Shown in pieces: positions 54,001-64,000 of a DNA stretch of 64,000 bases. Source of the DNA: Pyrus communis (Eukaryota; Streptophyta; Magnoliopsida; Rosales; Rosaceae); assembly GCF_963583255.1 (NCBI RefSeq), contig NC_084817.1:13088121-13152120 (forward strand). The letters run 5' to 3'. The position numbers and the translations under genes are program-made. The notes under the pieces were generated by a model, which made no database searches, was not told the DNA's origin, and was given only the letters and a program-made list of their open reading frames with translations. Positions within the stretch are counted from its first letter, which is position 1; each line of letters begins with the position of its first letter.

Positions 54001-55821
54001 ATAACAATTTTACTAATCCCCGACAACGGCGCCAAAATTTGATGTGGTATAAACTAACACACACATTAAACCCTCTTTTTGATAGTTGTAGTATGTGTAA
54101 GTAGGGATCGTGGGGATTAGAAGGGATGCTAATCTACTCTAAACTGACTTAAAAACACAAAACAAAACTTAAAAACACTTAACTAGACTTATATGACTCA
54201 AAACAAACTAAAAAGACTCAAAACACACAAACTAAGTTAAATTGACTCGAAACAGACTCTAAGAAGTTATTTAGACGAATTTTAGACTATTAAGACTCAA
54301 CACACTAAATTGGACAGATTTGAACACGTTTCTAACTAATCTAACACACTTAATTAAAGGGGAGATTGATTTGGACGAAATTAAAGTTAAAACAAACAAA
54401 TTTAAAGACTTAAACAACTTTGGACGAAATTAGGGAAAACTATGGGTGATAAGCTAGCACGAGGGTCCTTCTCCACACATGACACACTTGCATACAAATT
54501 GATTTCCAGTTGCTTTTCCAATAAACCATGAACCTTAACAACCCAGATTAACCATGAACAACTCTAATTAACCCTCAGATTTTTCTTAAGTCATTGAATT
54601 GGATGGAATACGCATCGGTAACCAAATTATTCTTCAATAGTTCCCTACATGAACAGCATAATAGAGATACAATCAAAGATTATTAAGCTTTGTGAAAATC
54701 ATAAGCATTGACAAGGCATTCGTAACTATGAAAAGCATGATACTCTTGCCAGGAATTTACTTAACACGATCGTGACTAGCAACCTCCACTACTTATAAAT
54801 ATAAGTTCATAACGATTAGGTGAAACTCCCTTATATTTTAGCATCAAATTCATGCATGCAAACTAAGCGGGCCCTCTTAATCAACACACAAGAATAAGTT
54901 CTTAATCTAAAAGTTCAGTAAATTGTATCCACGATTTATGAAATCACAACTAAAAGTAATCAATTCATATTGCAAATATAATCATGGTTTCAAAGTCTTC
55001 TCTAGCTAAAACAAGTTTAGCTCCTCATGTTCACAAAACAAAGATAATTAAACTTAAACATTAAAAACAAAGATAGAATACACCTAGAAACACTCAAGGT
55101 GGCTCCTCCTTCCTTCCTTGCTGCGCACAATGGGGATTTGTGTGAATTTAGGCTCTTGAGGTATGGTGGATGGTGTGGTGTGAAATTGTGGTAGAGGGTG
55201 GTTGTTTATGAGTGTTGCGGCATCATGTATTTATAGGGTGAAGGGAAGGCACGAAATTGGGCTGAAAATGGGAGGAATTAGGACTCCAAATCACTAAAAA
55301 ACAAGGACACTTTCAATCAGATTCCAAGGAGGACAAGGAATGGTCCTTGTGGCATATTCTAGAACTTCTAGAAAGGTTACATGTAGCATAAACTTGGGGC
55401 ACGAAAATAGGGCTTCTAGAACATGATATTTAGGTGATTTAATGTGAAAATGAGTCCTCTTTGAAGTTGGAATTAAGGTAGGAAAAGATTAGGATAGGAT
55501 AAGATAAGGTAATTTGGATAATATTCCTTCTTTGTAACTGATTCCTTATCTTCCAAGTCTTTAATTTAATTCTTCCAGATGTTAATCACATTCCTAGCCT
55601 CTCTTGATCTTCAAATTCATCCATCCACCTTGCTCCATGCATATGCAATCCATTCTAAGCCCAAAACTGCTCTAAAATGCTCCAAATTGCACTTTCTTGC
55701 CAACTTTGTCAATTGAACCTAAAAACACACGAAAATAGCTTAAAACACTCTAACAAGTAGAAATTAGCTATGTAAATGCAAGAAAACAAGCTAACTAAGT
55801 CGCATAAATATGCTCCTATCA
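54001..55821 (-). mobile_element. LTR 'D' with attached PBS, inserted in reverse
   Basis: A full-length minus LTR (54040-55821, TGATAGGAGC...CCACATCA). It is directly followed, in its own sense, by the PBS (54034-54017, TGGCGCCGTTGTCGGGGA) and about 15 leader bases before the host 3' UTR resumes. A solo LTR would have no PBS, so this is a truncated element, not an LTR-LTR recombinant. No clear 5-bp duplication; about 15-20 bases of host UTR may be lost. TATA (minus) near 55227-55236. Confidence 0.88.
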
Positions 55822-56003
55822 AGGTTTAACCCTTTTGAGCCTTATTTAGCCGATTTTCTTTGCTAGCCACATTATCCTTACCTAGAATAGGACTATCCAT
55901 ACTCTTATTCTTAAAGGATAGTGAAGCATGATTTAGAGGGAATTCCTTTTGATCTACATTTTGCAGAAAACAAGTGTGGGGGAAGGTTTCTCATTGGAAA
56001 TCT

Positions 56004-56037
<34 letters not shown>

Positions 56038-56089
56038 GAAGAGAAAAAACGTGGAAAAGAAAAAAAAAAGAAAAAGAAGAAAAAGAGTT
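55822..56089 (+). other. 3' UTR continuation ending in poly(A) junction
   Basis: Continues the UTR split by LTR 'D' (…ttaaaggatagtgaagcatg, then the gtgtgggggaagg block near 55973-55986). It enters an A-run of 23-25 bases (56012-56036) and an A/G-rich stretch that joins into RNase H coding sequence near 56090. The intact element has a comparable homopolymer here (10198-10236). Confidence 0.8.
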
Positions 56090-57690
56090 GAGAAAAAACT
56101 TCTTGCTGCTATGTTTGCTTCAGATAAATTTCGTTCTTATTTATTTACTTGGCCCTAAAGTTATTGTTTATTCTGACCATGAAGCGTTGAAGTACTTACT
56201 CACCAAGAAAGAGGCCAAGCCAAGGCTAATTCGTTGGATGCTTCTCCTCCAAGAGTTCGATATCGAAATTCTGGATAAGAAGTGAAAATGTGGTGGCTAA
56301 TCACTTGAGCCGTTTGGTGCACAATGAGGAGTCCCTACCTATTCCAGAAACGTTCCCAGATGAGCAATTGTTGTCCATTGAGGTAAGTGAACCATGGTAT
56401 GCTAATTTGGTGAATTATTTAGTGACTAAACAAGTTCCAAGCACCCTAAATAAGCACCAATGTGATAAACTCAAAAAGGATGCACGGTTTTATGTGTGGG
56501 ATGACCCATACTTGTGGAAATGTTGCCCTGATCAGATTCTACGTAGGTATGCGCATGAATCGGAGTTTAATTCAATTTTAACTTTTTATCACACTTATGC
56601 ATGTGGGGGGGTCATTTTGGCACACAACACATAGCCCTTAAAGTATTAGAATGTGGCTTTTATTACTATCTTTAAGGATGCTAGAACTTTTTATATGACT
56701 TGTGATCGTTGTCAAAGAACGGGCACTATAGGTGAAAAAGATCAAATGCCGCAAAATCCCATCATTTTTGTTGAGATTTTTTATGTTTGGGGTATTGATT
56801 TCATGGGCCCTTTTCCTTCATCTCATGGTTTCAATTATATTTTACTTGCGGTTGATTATGTATTGAAATGGGTGGAAGCAAAAGCCATCCATACTAATGA
56901 TTCCAAAGTGGTTGCAGATTTTGTCAAAACTAACATTTTTTCCAGATTTGGGATGCCGATAGTTCTAATAAGTGATGGAGGTTCCCATTTTTGTAATCGA
57001 ACCATTGAGGCGCTGCTCAAGAAGTATAATATCACGCATAAGGTTTCGACACGTTATCATCCTGAAACAAGTAGGCAAGCCGATGTGTCTAATAGATAAA
57101 TCAAGCAGATTTTGGAGAAGATCGTTAGACCAACTCAAAAGGATTGGAACTTGCGTTTAGATGATGCATTATGGGCGTATCGTACACCTTACAAAACACC
57201 AATTGGGATGTCCCCATTTTGGCTCATCTATGGGAAACCATGCCATCTCCTCGTGGAATTAGAACACAAAGCACATTGGGCAGTCAAAATGTTCAATATG
57301 GACATAGATGCGGCTGGAATTCATAGGAAGCTTTATTTGAATAAGCTTGAAGAGATTAGGAATGAGGCTTATGAGAACGCTCGTATTTACAAGGAAAATA
57401 CAAAGGTATTCCTTGAAAAGATGATTCGTAGCAAAACATTCTCAAAAGGGCAAAAAGTGTTACTTTTCAACTCTTACCTTCGATTGTTTCCCAGTAAGTT
57501 ACGTTCTAAATGGATTGGTCTTTTTGTTGTTACTAATGTTTTCCTTATGGTACAGTCCAAATTCAAAGTTTAAAGACTGGACAAGAGTTCAAAGTGAATG
57601 GACACCGTTTGAAGCCTTATTATGAGTATTTTGAGGAGCATGTCGTGGAGGATGTACCCCTCCATGTCGTGGGCACTAATGAAACTTCAA
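56090..57690 (+). pseudogene. RNase H C-terminus and integrase, degenerate (third pol copy)
   Basis: Starts in RNase H ([16 protein letters not shown] in one frame, then [19 protein letters not shown] after a frameshift near 56150). It passes through a stop at 56283 and a linker (56290-56610). A G-run insertion near 56606 breaks the HHCC finger region. The integrase core is open at 56653-57099: [18 protein letters not shown], but the third catalytic position reads QADVSN where the intact copy has QAEVSN. A stop follows, then the C-terminal domain (57112-57573) with WIGLF for WIGPF, a frameshift, and the final [11 protein letters not shown] tail (57594 onward). Confidence 0.9.
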
Positions 57691-58553
57691 ATGAGGTATT
57701 GTCCGGCTGGAAGACGTTAAAGCAAGCGCTTCTTGGGAGGCAACCCATGCATTCAAATAATGAAGACCTAGGAACCTCCAACAATCCACAACTAGATTTG
57801 CGTTCCTTAACCTTACTACTCTTTATTGCTTTTACCTTCCATAATTGTCATATTTGTTAGTTGTGTTGTTTGATTGTTTGTGTGTGAGCCTATGCGAAAC
57901 ATTGAGGACAATGTTTGATTTAAGTAGGGGGTAAACAAAGTGTTTTTCTTGAATTTCGTCATATTTTATCACCTATCACTTCTAAAGTTGTTACTCACTG
58001 TTTAAAAGTGTTTTTAGTATGTTTTGAAGTGTTTTAATGTACTTTGAAAGGAAAATACGAAAATTTGAAAAAAAAAATTTTGAAAAAACCAAAAAGAGTC
58101 ATTTTTGTTTGTTTGTTTGTGTCTTAAAGTACCTTGGAACACAATGATGAGGATTTGGTTTTTAATTGCATGACTGTTAAAGAAAGTTACAAACATGGAT
58201 GGAAGTTTGATTTGCTCTTCGATTTCATTACTAAGTGTTTATTTCATTCCTTTGCTTACTATTTCTTTAAGAACTTTTGTTTATCCTTTACCTTTCTTTG
58301 TTAGCCAATACCTTCGCCCTGTTACAACCCATAAACTTCTATCTTGATTATTATGTGTTTCAATATGTGGAGTTTGAAATTGGTATGAGAATATGGAATC
58401 CCTGGTTCTCGCTTCTAAGTAGTGACATTCCATTCATGAGATCATAAACATATTAATAAATCCAGAAAGTGCTTCCTTTGTTATAACATATGTGAGTGCT
58501 AGTCTACATGTTTACATCAATCTTCTGACATATACCTAGTGTGGGGAGTGTAG
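57691..58553 (+). other. 3' UTR and PPT before LTR 'E'
   Basis: Conserved acattgaggacaatgtttga at about 57899, followed by a shortened G block (gtagggggtaaac). The last bases before the LTR, cctagtgtggggagtgtag (58535-58553), are the PPT equivalent. This is a normal pol - UTR - PPT - LTR order. Confidence 0.8.
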
Positions 58554-60558
58554 TGATAGGGGCATATTTAGGCGACTTAGTTGGCTTGTTCTTGTGCATT
58601 TACGTTGTTATTTCTTAGTTCTTTAAGTCTTTTAAGCCATTTTCGTATGTTTTCAGGTTCTAAGGGCTAAAGGAGCAAAAAGGTGCATTTTGGAGCAAAA
58701 TTGGGCTTGGAATGGATAGTGTATGTTTGGAGCAAAAGGGATGGACGAAATTGAAGACCTAATCACAAGAGGATTCCTAATCAAATGAGGAATCCTAGTC
58801 AAAGAAGGTTTCCTACTTGAAGTAGGAAAGTTAAGCCCAAGGTTTCCTATCTTGGTTTGACATTTCCTAAATTCTAATTGTCTTTATGTCCCAAACACTT
58901 TGAAGACTTCATATGCATTCTAGGATACAAAACAAAGGTCCCTTGACCTTTCCTCTTCCTTGCCGTGCAAGGGAACCTTGTTTCCTTTAGTTTTAGGACA
59001 TTTAAACCTTTCCTATATCACAGCCGCACCTCCCTTGACCTTTCCTCTTCCTTGCCGTGCAAGGGAGATGGTTCTTTCCTATTTCATTGCATTAAAACAC
59101 ATTCCTTTTGTGTTTTATGCCATTGCCGCAACTTTTAGGTACTTTCCTTTAAATTTCTGATTTGATTTCCTATTTCTAAAAAGCTTTTGACTTAAATTCT
59201 GATTACCTAAATAGCCTAGGGTTTTAATTCCTGAAATCCAATAAATAAACCTCCTTGTTGCAGCCACAAATTATTCATTGATTCACCATTCATGCCAGAA
59301 AATCATCCCATCCCTCTAACACATCCATACTTCACCATTCTCCATATTTTCTGCCCAAAACCAACTCTTTGCCATCCCCTACATCCATCCCAACCCTAAA
59401 TCCATCATTCTACATCATCCATAACCCCCTAAATTCACAATAACCTCTTGTGCCGCAGCAATTAGGAGAGGAATGAGGCCTTGAACGTTTCATGCTTGCA
59501 GATTGGAGCGTTCTTAGGTGTACTTCGTTCTTGTTTTCAATGTTACTTCTGAGTTTGCTGTAATCATGAGTGGCTAAACCCCTAATTAGTTAGGGGAAAG
59601 TTTGAAGCCATGAACATGTTTGAGATATGAATTGATTTCTTCCAATTGTGATTTGTTAAGTTGTGATTGCAATTCAATTATCTGTTTTATTCAAAACTTG
59701 TTTTTGTATGTTAATTAAGGATGCATACTTAGTTTTCATGCATGAACTCGATGCTAGTTTATAAACGAGTTTCACCTAATCGTCACAAGTTTATAAACAT
59801 GAGTAGTGAAGGTAGCAAGTCACAATCGTGTTAATTGAATTCTTGGCAAGAGTATCATGCATTCATAGTTACAATTGCCTCGTCAACACTTATGATTTTC
59901 ATAGAGCATAATGATCTCTCACTGTATCTCTTCTATGCATTCATGTTGAGGACCGTTGGAGAATAATTTGAATTGTCGCATGCATCATCTAATTCAATGA
60001 CATAAGGAAATCTGAGGGTTAATTAGTGCATCACGGTTAACTTGGGGTGTTGAGCATCATAGTTAGTGAAAAGCAATTGGAAAATCGATTCATATATAAA
60101 TATGTCATGTGAGGAGAATGGACCTCTGACTAATCCATCCATCATCTTGTTTCCAAAATTTCGTTTTACAATCTGCCTAGTTTTATAAGTTGTTTTGTTA
60201 TTTCAATTTTCGTCAAATCAAGACCCCCCTTTACTTTCTTGTTCTATAGTGTTTAGAATCTGTTTAGTTTGTGTTTTAAAGTGTTTTGAATCAACCCATA
60301 ATCTTAAATTCGTCCAAAATTGTGTTTAGAGTCAGAAACTGCCTAGTTAGTGTTTTTAGGCAGTTTTGAGTCTTTTGAACTTGTTTCGAGTCCTTTGAGT
60401 CTTTGTGAATGTTTTCCACTTTGTTTTTATGTTTTTGAGTCAGTTTAGAGGTTTTAGCAAGCCCTCCTAATCCCCGGTCCAGAACGATCCCTACTTGCAT
60501 CCTTACTACAATTTGACAACAAGAGGGTTAATTTGTGTGCTTAACTATTTTCGCATCA
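58554..60558 (+). mobile_element. LTR 'E' (2,005 bp), shared between two element bodies
   Basis: Starts TGATAGGGGCATATTTAGGC, ends TTTTCGCATCA. It is preceded by a PPT (as a 3' LTR should be) and followed by a PBS at 60564-60581 (TGGCGCCGTGGCCGGGGA, one mismatch) and gag (as a 5' LTR should be). It therefore serves both neighbours, which is the signature of a tandem LTR-internal-LTR-internal array. Confidence 0.92.
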
Positions 60559-60684
60559 AATTTTGGCGCCGTGGCCGGGGATTAGCAACTTTGCTAATCC
60601 CTCGTTAATTCTTTTATTTCTTTTTCATATATTTTCATTTTAGTTACTGACCTTATTTTTGTTATTGTTTCTAGGTCCTAGTTT

Positions 60685-62540
60685 ATGACTAGGAGTTCAA
60701 AACCTGTTCGTAAGCACATCCTTGACTTTGACGACGATTTTGAGCGGACCTTGAGGAAGCAAAAGAATCAACAAAACCCTAACCCACCGTCTTTTAGCTC
60801 TACATCCGAGTTTGACGAAGGAGGTGAGGAAGGAGAGGCCATGGCACAGTTTGTGGAGGAAGTACAAACCATGGCCGTGGACAATCGAACCATCAAAGAG
60901 CTCTCTGCCTCAGGTATGGACAATGTCGTTCCTTTCTGCATACAATACCCCGCGGCAGCTCAAGGTAAGATGGACGAATTTGAACTTAAGTCTAGTTTAT
61001 TACATCATATTCCTAAATTTCATGGGCTGTCCATGGAAGATCCTAACAAACATCTTAAGGAATTTGAAGTAGTTTGCTCAAGTATGACACCCATCAACGT
61101 GGATGGGAGTATTTTGAAGATGAAGGCCTTTCCATTCTCCCTCGTGGACAAGGCCAAAGATTGGTTGTATGAATTAGCCCCCGGAACTGTTAATTCTTGG
61201 GAAAGTATGAAACGTGCATTCTTAGAGAAATTCTTTCCCACTGCAAAGATCATTCTCTTGAGGAAACGAATTAGTGGCATCCAACAAAATAAAGGTAAGT
61301 CGTTTCCATCTTATTATGAACGTTTTACATCACTTGTTGCTTCATGTCCACAACATCAAATGAAGGAGGAGCTGCTCATTCAATATTTCTACGAGGGACT
61401 CCTTCCCATGGAACGTCAAATGCTAGATGCCTCGGCGGGTGGTGCATTAGTGGACAAGACTCCGGTGGATGCCAAAACTCTAATTGCAAACTGAGCACAC
61501 AATGCTCAACAATATGAAGGTGTTCGCCAAAGAGAGGGGCCACGGCAACAAAGTGTAAATGAGGTAAGTGCAATTTCTGACATTCAATCACAATTGGCTA
61601 ATCTTACTTCTCTTGTGTCTCAGGTTGTCAAGGGGTCAAAACCATAAGAAAACCAAGTGTGTGGCGTGTGTTCAATGCAGGGGCATCCATCCGAGACATG
61701 CCCTCAGTTGATAGAGAATGGAGGATGGGAATCTGCCAATGCCATTGGTTTCAAAGGCCAAAACCAGCCCAAATATGATCCGTACTCCAACACCTACAAC
61801 CCCGGGTGGAGAGATCACCCTAATTTCAAGTGGAGAGAGCCCCAACAATCTGCACAACAAAGGGGATTTCAACAAAATCCCCCTGGTTTCCACGGCCATA
61901 CCAATCCAACCAGCCACCATCGTCCCAAAACAACTCAGGTTCGTCTTTCGATAATTCTCAAGTTATTCAATTACTAACTACATTGGCGCAGGGGCAAGAA
62001 AAACAAACAAAGGACATGCACAATTACGCCAATGAGGTGCAAAATCAAGCTCGAGAAGTGACTGACTTGAAGAGACAAGTGGGACAGATGGCTGAATTCA
62101 TGGGGCAATTTAGTAGAGAACAAGGTAAGTTACCACGTTTAACGCAGGTGAATCCGAAAGGTGGATTCAAATCTGCAAAATCCATAAGTTTGCGAAGTGG
62201 GAAGCAAGTTGGATCTAACCACAGACCATCCAAACCACGTTCCAATGAGGAGGAAGAGTTGAGAATCGAAGAAGAGGAACAAAGCCTACTCACGGTAAAG
62301 GTGGAAACACCTTTGCCGCAGGCCTTGAATGATTCTAAGACCTCAAATCGGTCCATTAAAGGTAAAAACGTGTCAAGTTCAGTTCCCACTAATGTTTTTC
62401 CTCCGAATGTGCCTTTTCCTAGCAGGTTCATGCAAACAAAGAAAGAGGAAGCAGAAAAGGACATTCTCGAGACGTTTCGGAAAGTTCAAGTCAATATCCC
62501 TCTCTTGGATGCAATCAAGCAAGTCCCGAGGTACGCCAAG
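60685..62540 (+). pseudogene. Gag, nearly complete but interrupted (element E)
   Basis: The start MTRSSKPVRKHILDFDDDFE and capsid region are open at 60685-61494, closer to the intact element than copies A or B. A single TGA after DAKTLIAN (61492-61494) and a TAA near 61645 precede the zinc knuckle (CGVCSMQGHPSETC, near 61658-61700). A frameshift near 61920-61960 and a stop near 62550 follow. The few lesions suggest a younger age than elements A and B. Confidence 0.88.
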
Positions 62541-63119
62541 TTCTTGAAGTAACTTTGCACTAATAAGAGGAAGATTTCGACTAAGGAGGTTGTAAAAGTG
62601 GGTGAAAACATCTCAGCCATCTTGCAAAGGAAACTGCCCCCTAAATGCAAGGATCCGGGTAGTTTTACAATTCCATGTGTCATTGGTAACACTCATTTTG
62701 AATCTGCCATGTTAGATTTAGGTGCATCTATTAATGTCATGCCATATTCCATTTATGCATCTATGAACCTTGGTGAGTTAAAACAAGATGGCTTTATAAT
62801 TCAATTGGCCGATTGTTCTAATGTTTATCCCAAGGGAATCCTTGAGGATGTTTTAGTGCAGGTCAATCATCTCATCTTTCTTGCAGATTTTTATGTCTTA
62901 GAAATGGAGGATTCGAGCCATGCTCCATCATTGTCAATCTTGCTAGGCCGTCCGTTCATGAAAACAGCCCAAACAAAGATTGATGTGGCCAAGGGAGCAC
63001 TAACAATGGAGTTTGGTGGTGATATAATTAAATTCAATGTTTATGACTCTATTAAGAATCCTAACGATAGTCATTCTTGTTTTGTCATAGATGTGCATAA
63101 GGACATAGGGCTGAAATGA
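62541..63119 (+). pseudogene. Protease region (element E)
   Basis: Open at 62598-63119 with an intact DLGAS active site (near 62716-62730), the GRPFM motif and the protease tail. It ends at TGA 63117-63119 after DIGLK. Equivalent to residues ~613-785 of the intact polyprotein. Confidence 0.88.
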
Positions 63120-63131
63120 TCCGCACTTATC

Positions 63132-63506
63132 ATGAAGGATGTATCAAGAACCACCATTGGAGAAGAACTTGGAGTGATTGCCCTACAACCACCCAATATG
63201 GCCGAAAGTAGCCATGGTGACATTGTTGCCAGGGCAGCCAATTTTGAGCCTTCACTACAATATGTTTGTAAGTCGTCAAGCCCAATTTCAATTCCCATTT
63301 CAAATAATAGGTTGTTACCTTCTGTGGTGCAGGTGACCAACCGATTTAAAGGTGGTGGGAGCATTTACATGGACTTTCGGAACCAAAACACCACCATCAG
63401 GGAGGATCACTATCCCCTTCCATTCATTGAGCAATATTATGAAAGTGTTGAAGAGCAAGTCGTGGAGGAAACACCCCTCCATGCCGTGGCCTCCCCTGAA
63501 GCTTGA
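63132..63506 (+). pseudogene. Pol remnant with frame-preserving internal deletions (element E)
   Basis: A 124-codon open frame that links three parts. First is the linker before RT (ending LPSVVQ, cf. residues 861-866). Second is a short RT-like piece (DFRNQNTTIREDHYPLPFIEQ, cf. 1017-1037). Third is the natural C-terminus of Pol (YYESVEEQVVEETPLHAV, cf. 1815-1831), ending at the normal stop. About 150 and then about 780 codons are missing, yet the frame is kept. RT, RNase H and integrase are absent, so the element is non-autonomous. Confidence 0.85.
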
Positions 63507-64000
63507 TGGAGGTGGTTGTTCGGCTGCACGACGTTAAAGCAAGCGCTATGTGGGAGGCAACCCATGCGTTCGACAAAGGAAGAGCTTAAACATCGCTTCA
63601 CATCCAGATTTGCGTTCCTCAACTCTTCTGTTATTTGTGCTCAGTTTGTTAATTTGTTTGTTTATGTGTTTGCATGTTAGTTTATGCTTGAAACATTGAG
63701 GACAATGTTTGATTTAAGTATGGGGGGGGGGGGGGGGTAACTAAGTATATTTGATACAAATTCGTGGGATTTTATCACCCATAACTTCAAGTGTTGTTCC
63801 TTGCTGTTTTAAAGTGTTTTTAAGCTGTTTTTGAGTGTTTTAGTGTGCTTTGTTTTATAACTCCTAAAATCACATAAAAATTTGAAAAACATGTTTTGAA
63901 AAGCCTAAAAAGAGTGTTTTGAGTCGTTTTTGTGTGTTTGTGTCTTAGGGTACCTTCCAACACAATGATGAGGGGTCGGTTTGTAATTACATGGCTGTTA
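63507..64000 (+). other. 3' UTR of element E, running off the window
   Basis: Contains the conserved acattgaggacaatgtttga (~63693-63712), a run of about 16 Gs (63723-63737) in the PPT-like block, and then the tcgtgggattttatcaccca segment matching the intact element. The 3' LTR would lie beyond 64000. Confidence 0.8.

Noticed and set aside
55974..56285. Lys/Glu-rich N-terminus fused to an RNase H-like segment.
   Set aside because: The Lys-rich part is translation of the poly(A) and A/G tract. Only the RNase H part is real, and it is counted in the pseudogene.
1..64000. CRISPR arrays, bacterial operons, replication origins, tRNA genes.
   Set aside because: None seen. The tRNA-like matches are primer binding sites and a SINE head, and the sequence is clearly plant nuclear repeat DNA.

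Overview
This is a plant nuclear window made almost entirely of nested retrotransposons. I find no intact single-copy host gene, rRNA or tRNA gene, or CRISPR array. The organism is probably a woody member of the Rosaceae (apple/pear group). That rests on a tRNA-Asp-primed Athila-like Ty3/gypsy lineage, a Cassandra TRIM, a tRNA-type SINE, and recurrent repeat proteins that I recall from apple and pear. The placement is from memory, not from a search.

Left part (1-6.8 kb): a decayed Ty3/gypsy gag fragment abuts a truncated LTR (921-2617). Next come a MITE-like element carrying a SINE, a short palindromic MITE and a 233-bp-period duplication. The strip around 5.4-6.8 kb looks like an old AT-rich endogenous pararetrovirus. 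A complete 656-bp Cassandra element with 5S-rRNA-like LTRs (5799-6454, TSD gtaga) sits inside it.

Centre (6.8-27.6 kb): a 2.2-kb LTR-like repeat entered the viral sequence (TSD ttaga). It was later hit by a 14.4-kb Athila-like element on the minus strand (7158-21588, TSD gccgg). This element is intact: LTRs differing by one substitution and two 1-base indels, a perfect tRNA-Asp PBS, and an unbroken 1,837-residue gag-protease-RT-RNase H-integrase polyprotein. Between pol and the 3' LTR, where many Athila elements keep an env-like gene, it carries a ~1.86-kb foreign cassette flanked by ~130-bp direct repeats. The cassette encodes an antisense 235-residue coiled-coil, proline-repeat protein. Further right are a U3-only LTR fragment inside a 438-bp host duplication (22160-23730) and a copia-type solo LTR (25221-27063, TSD aaact).

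Middle right (27.6-33.4 kb): a decayed multi-exon plus-strand gene of repeat type is split by a 2.3-kb solo LTR (29987-32305, TSD gagaa).

Right half (33.4-64 kb): a chain of older plus-strand Athila-like copies lies in head-to-tail order: LTR - gag/pol - LTR - gag/pol - LTR - gag. They are broken by stops, frameshifts, deletions and further LTR insertions. The breaks include a fold-back LTR-PBS junction (38257-40208), a solo LTR holding a second copy of the 2.2-kb repeat (40610-44552), a 3'-truncated LTR flanked by duplicated pol sequence (47557-49475), an LTR that keeps its PBS (54001-55821), and a poly(A)-mediated jump from 3' UTR into RNase H. The last copy (58554 to the window end) is a pol-deleted derivative whose remaining frame stays open to the normal pol stop.

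In short, only the 7158-21588 element looks capable of making its own proteins. Its relatives on the right would depend on it in trans, and they share its PBS, leader and gag architecture.
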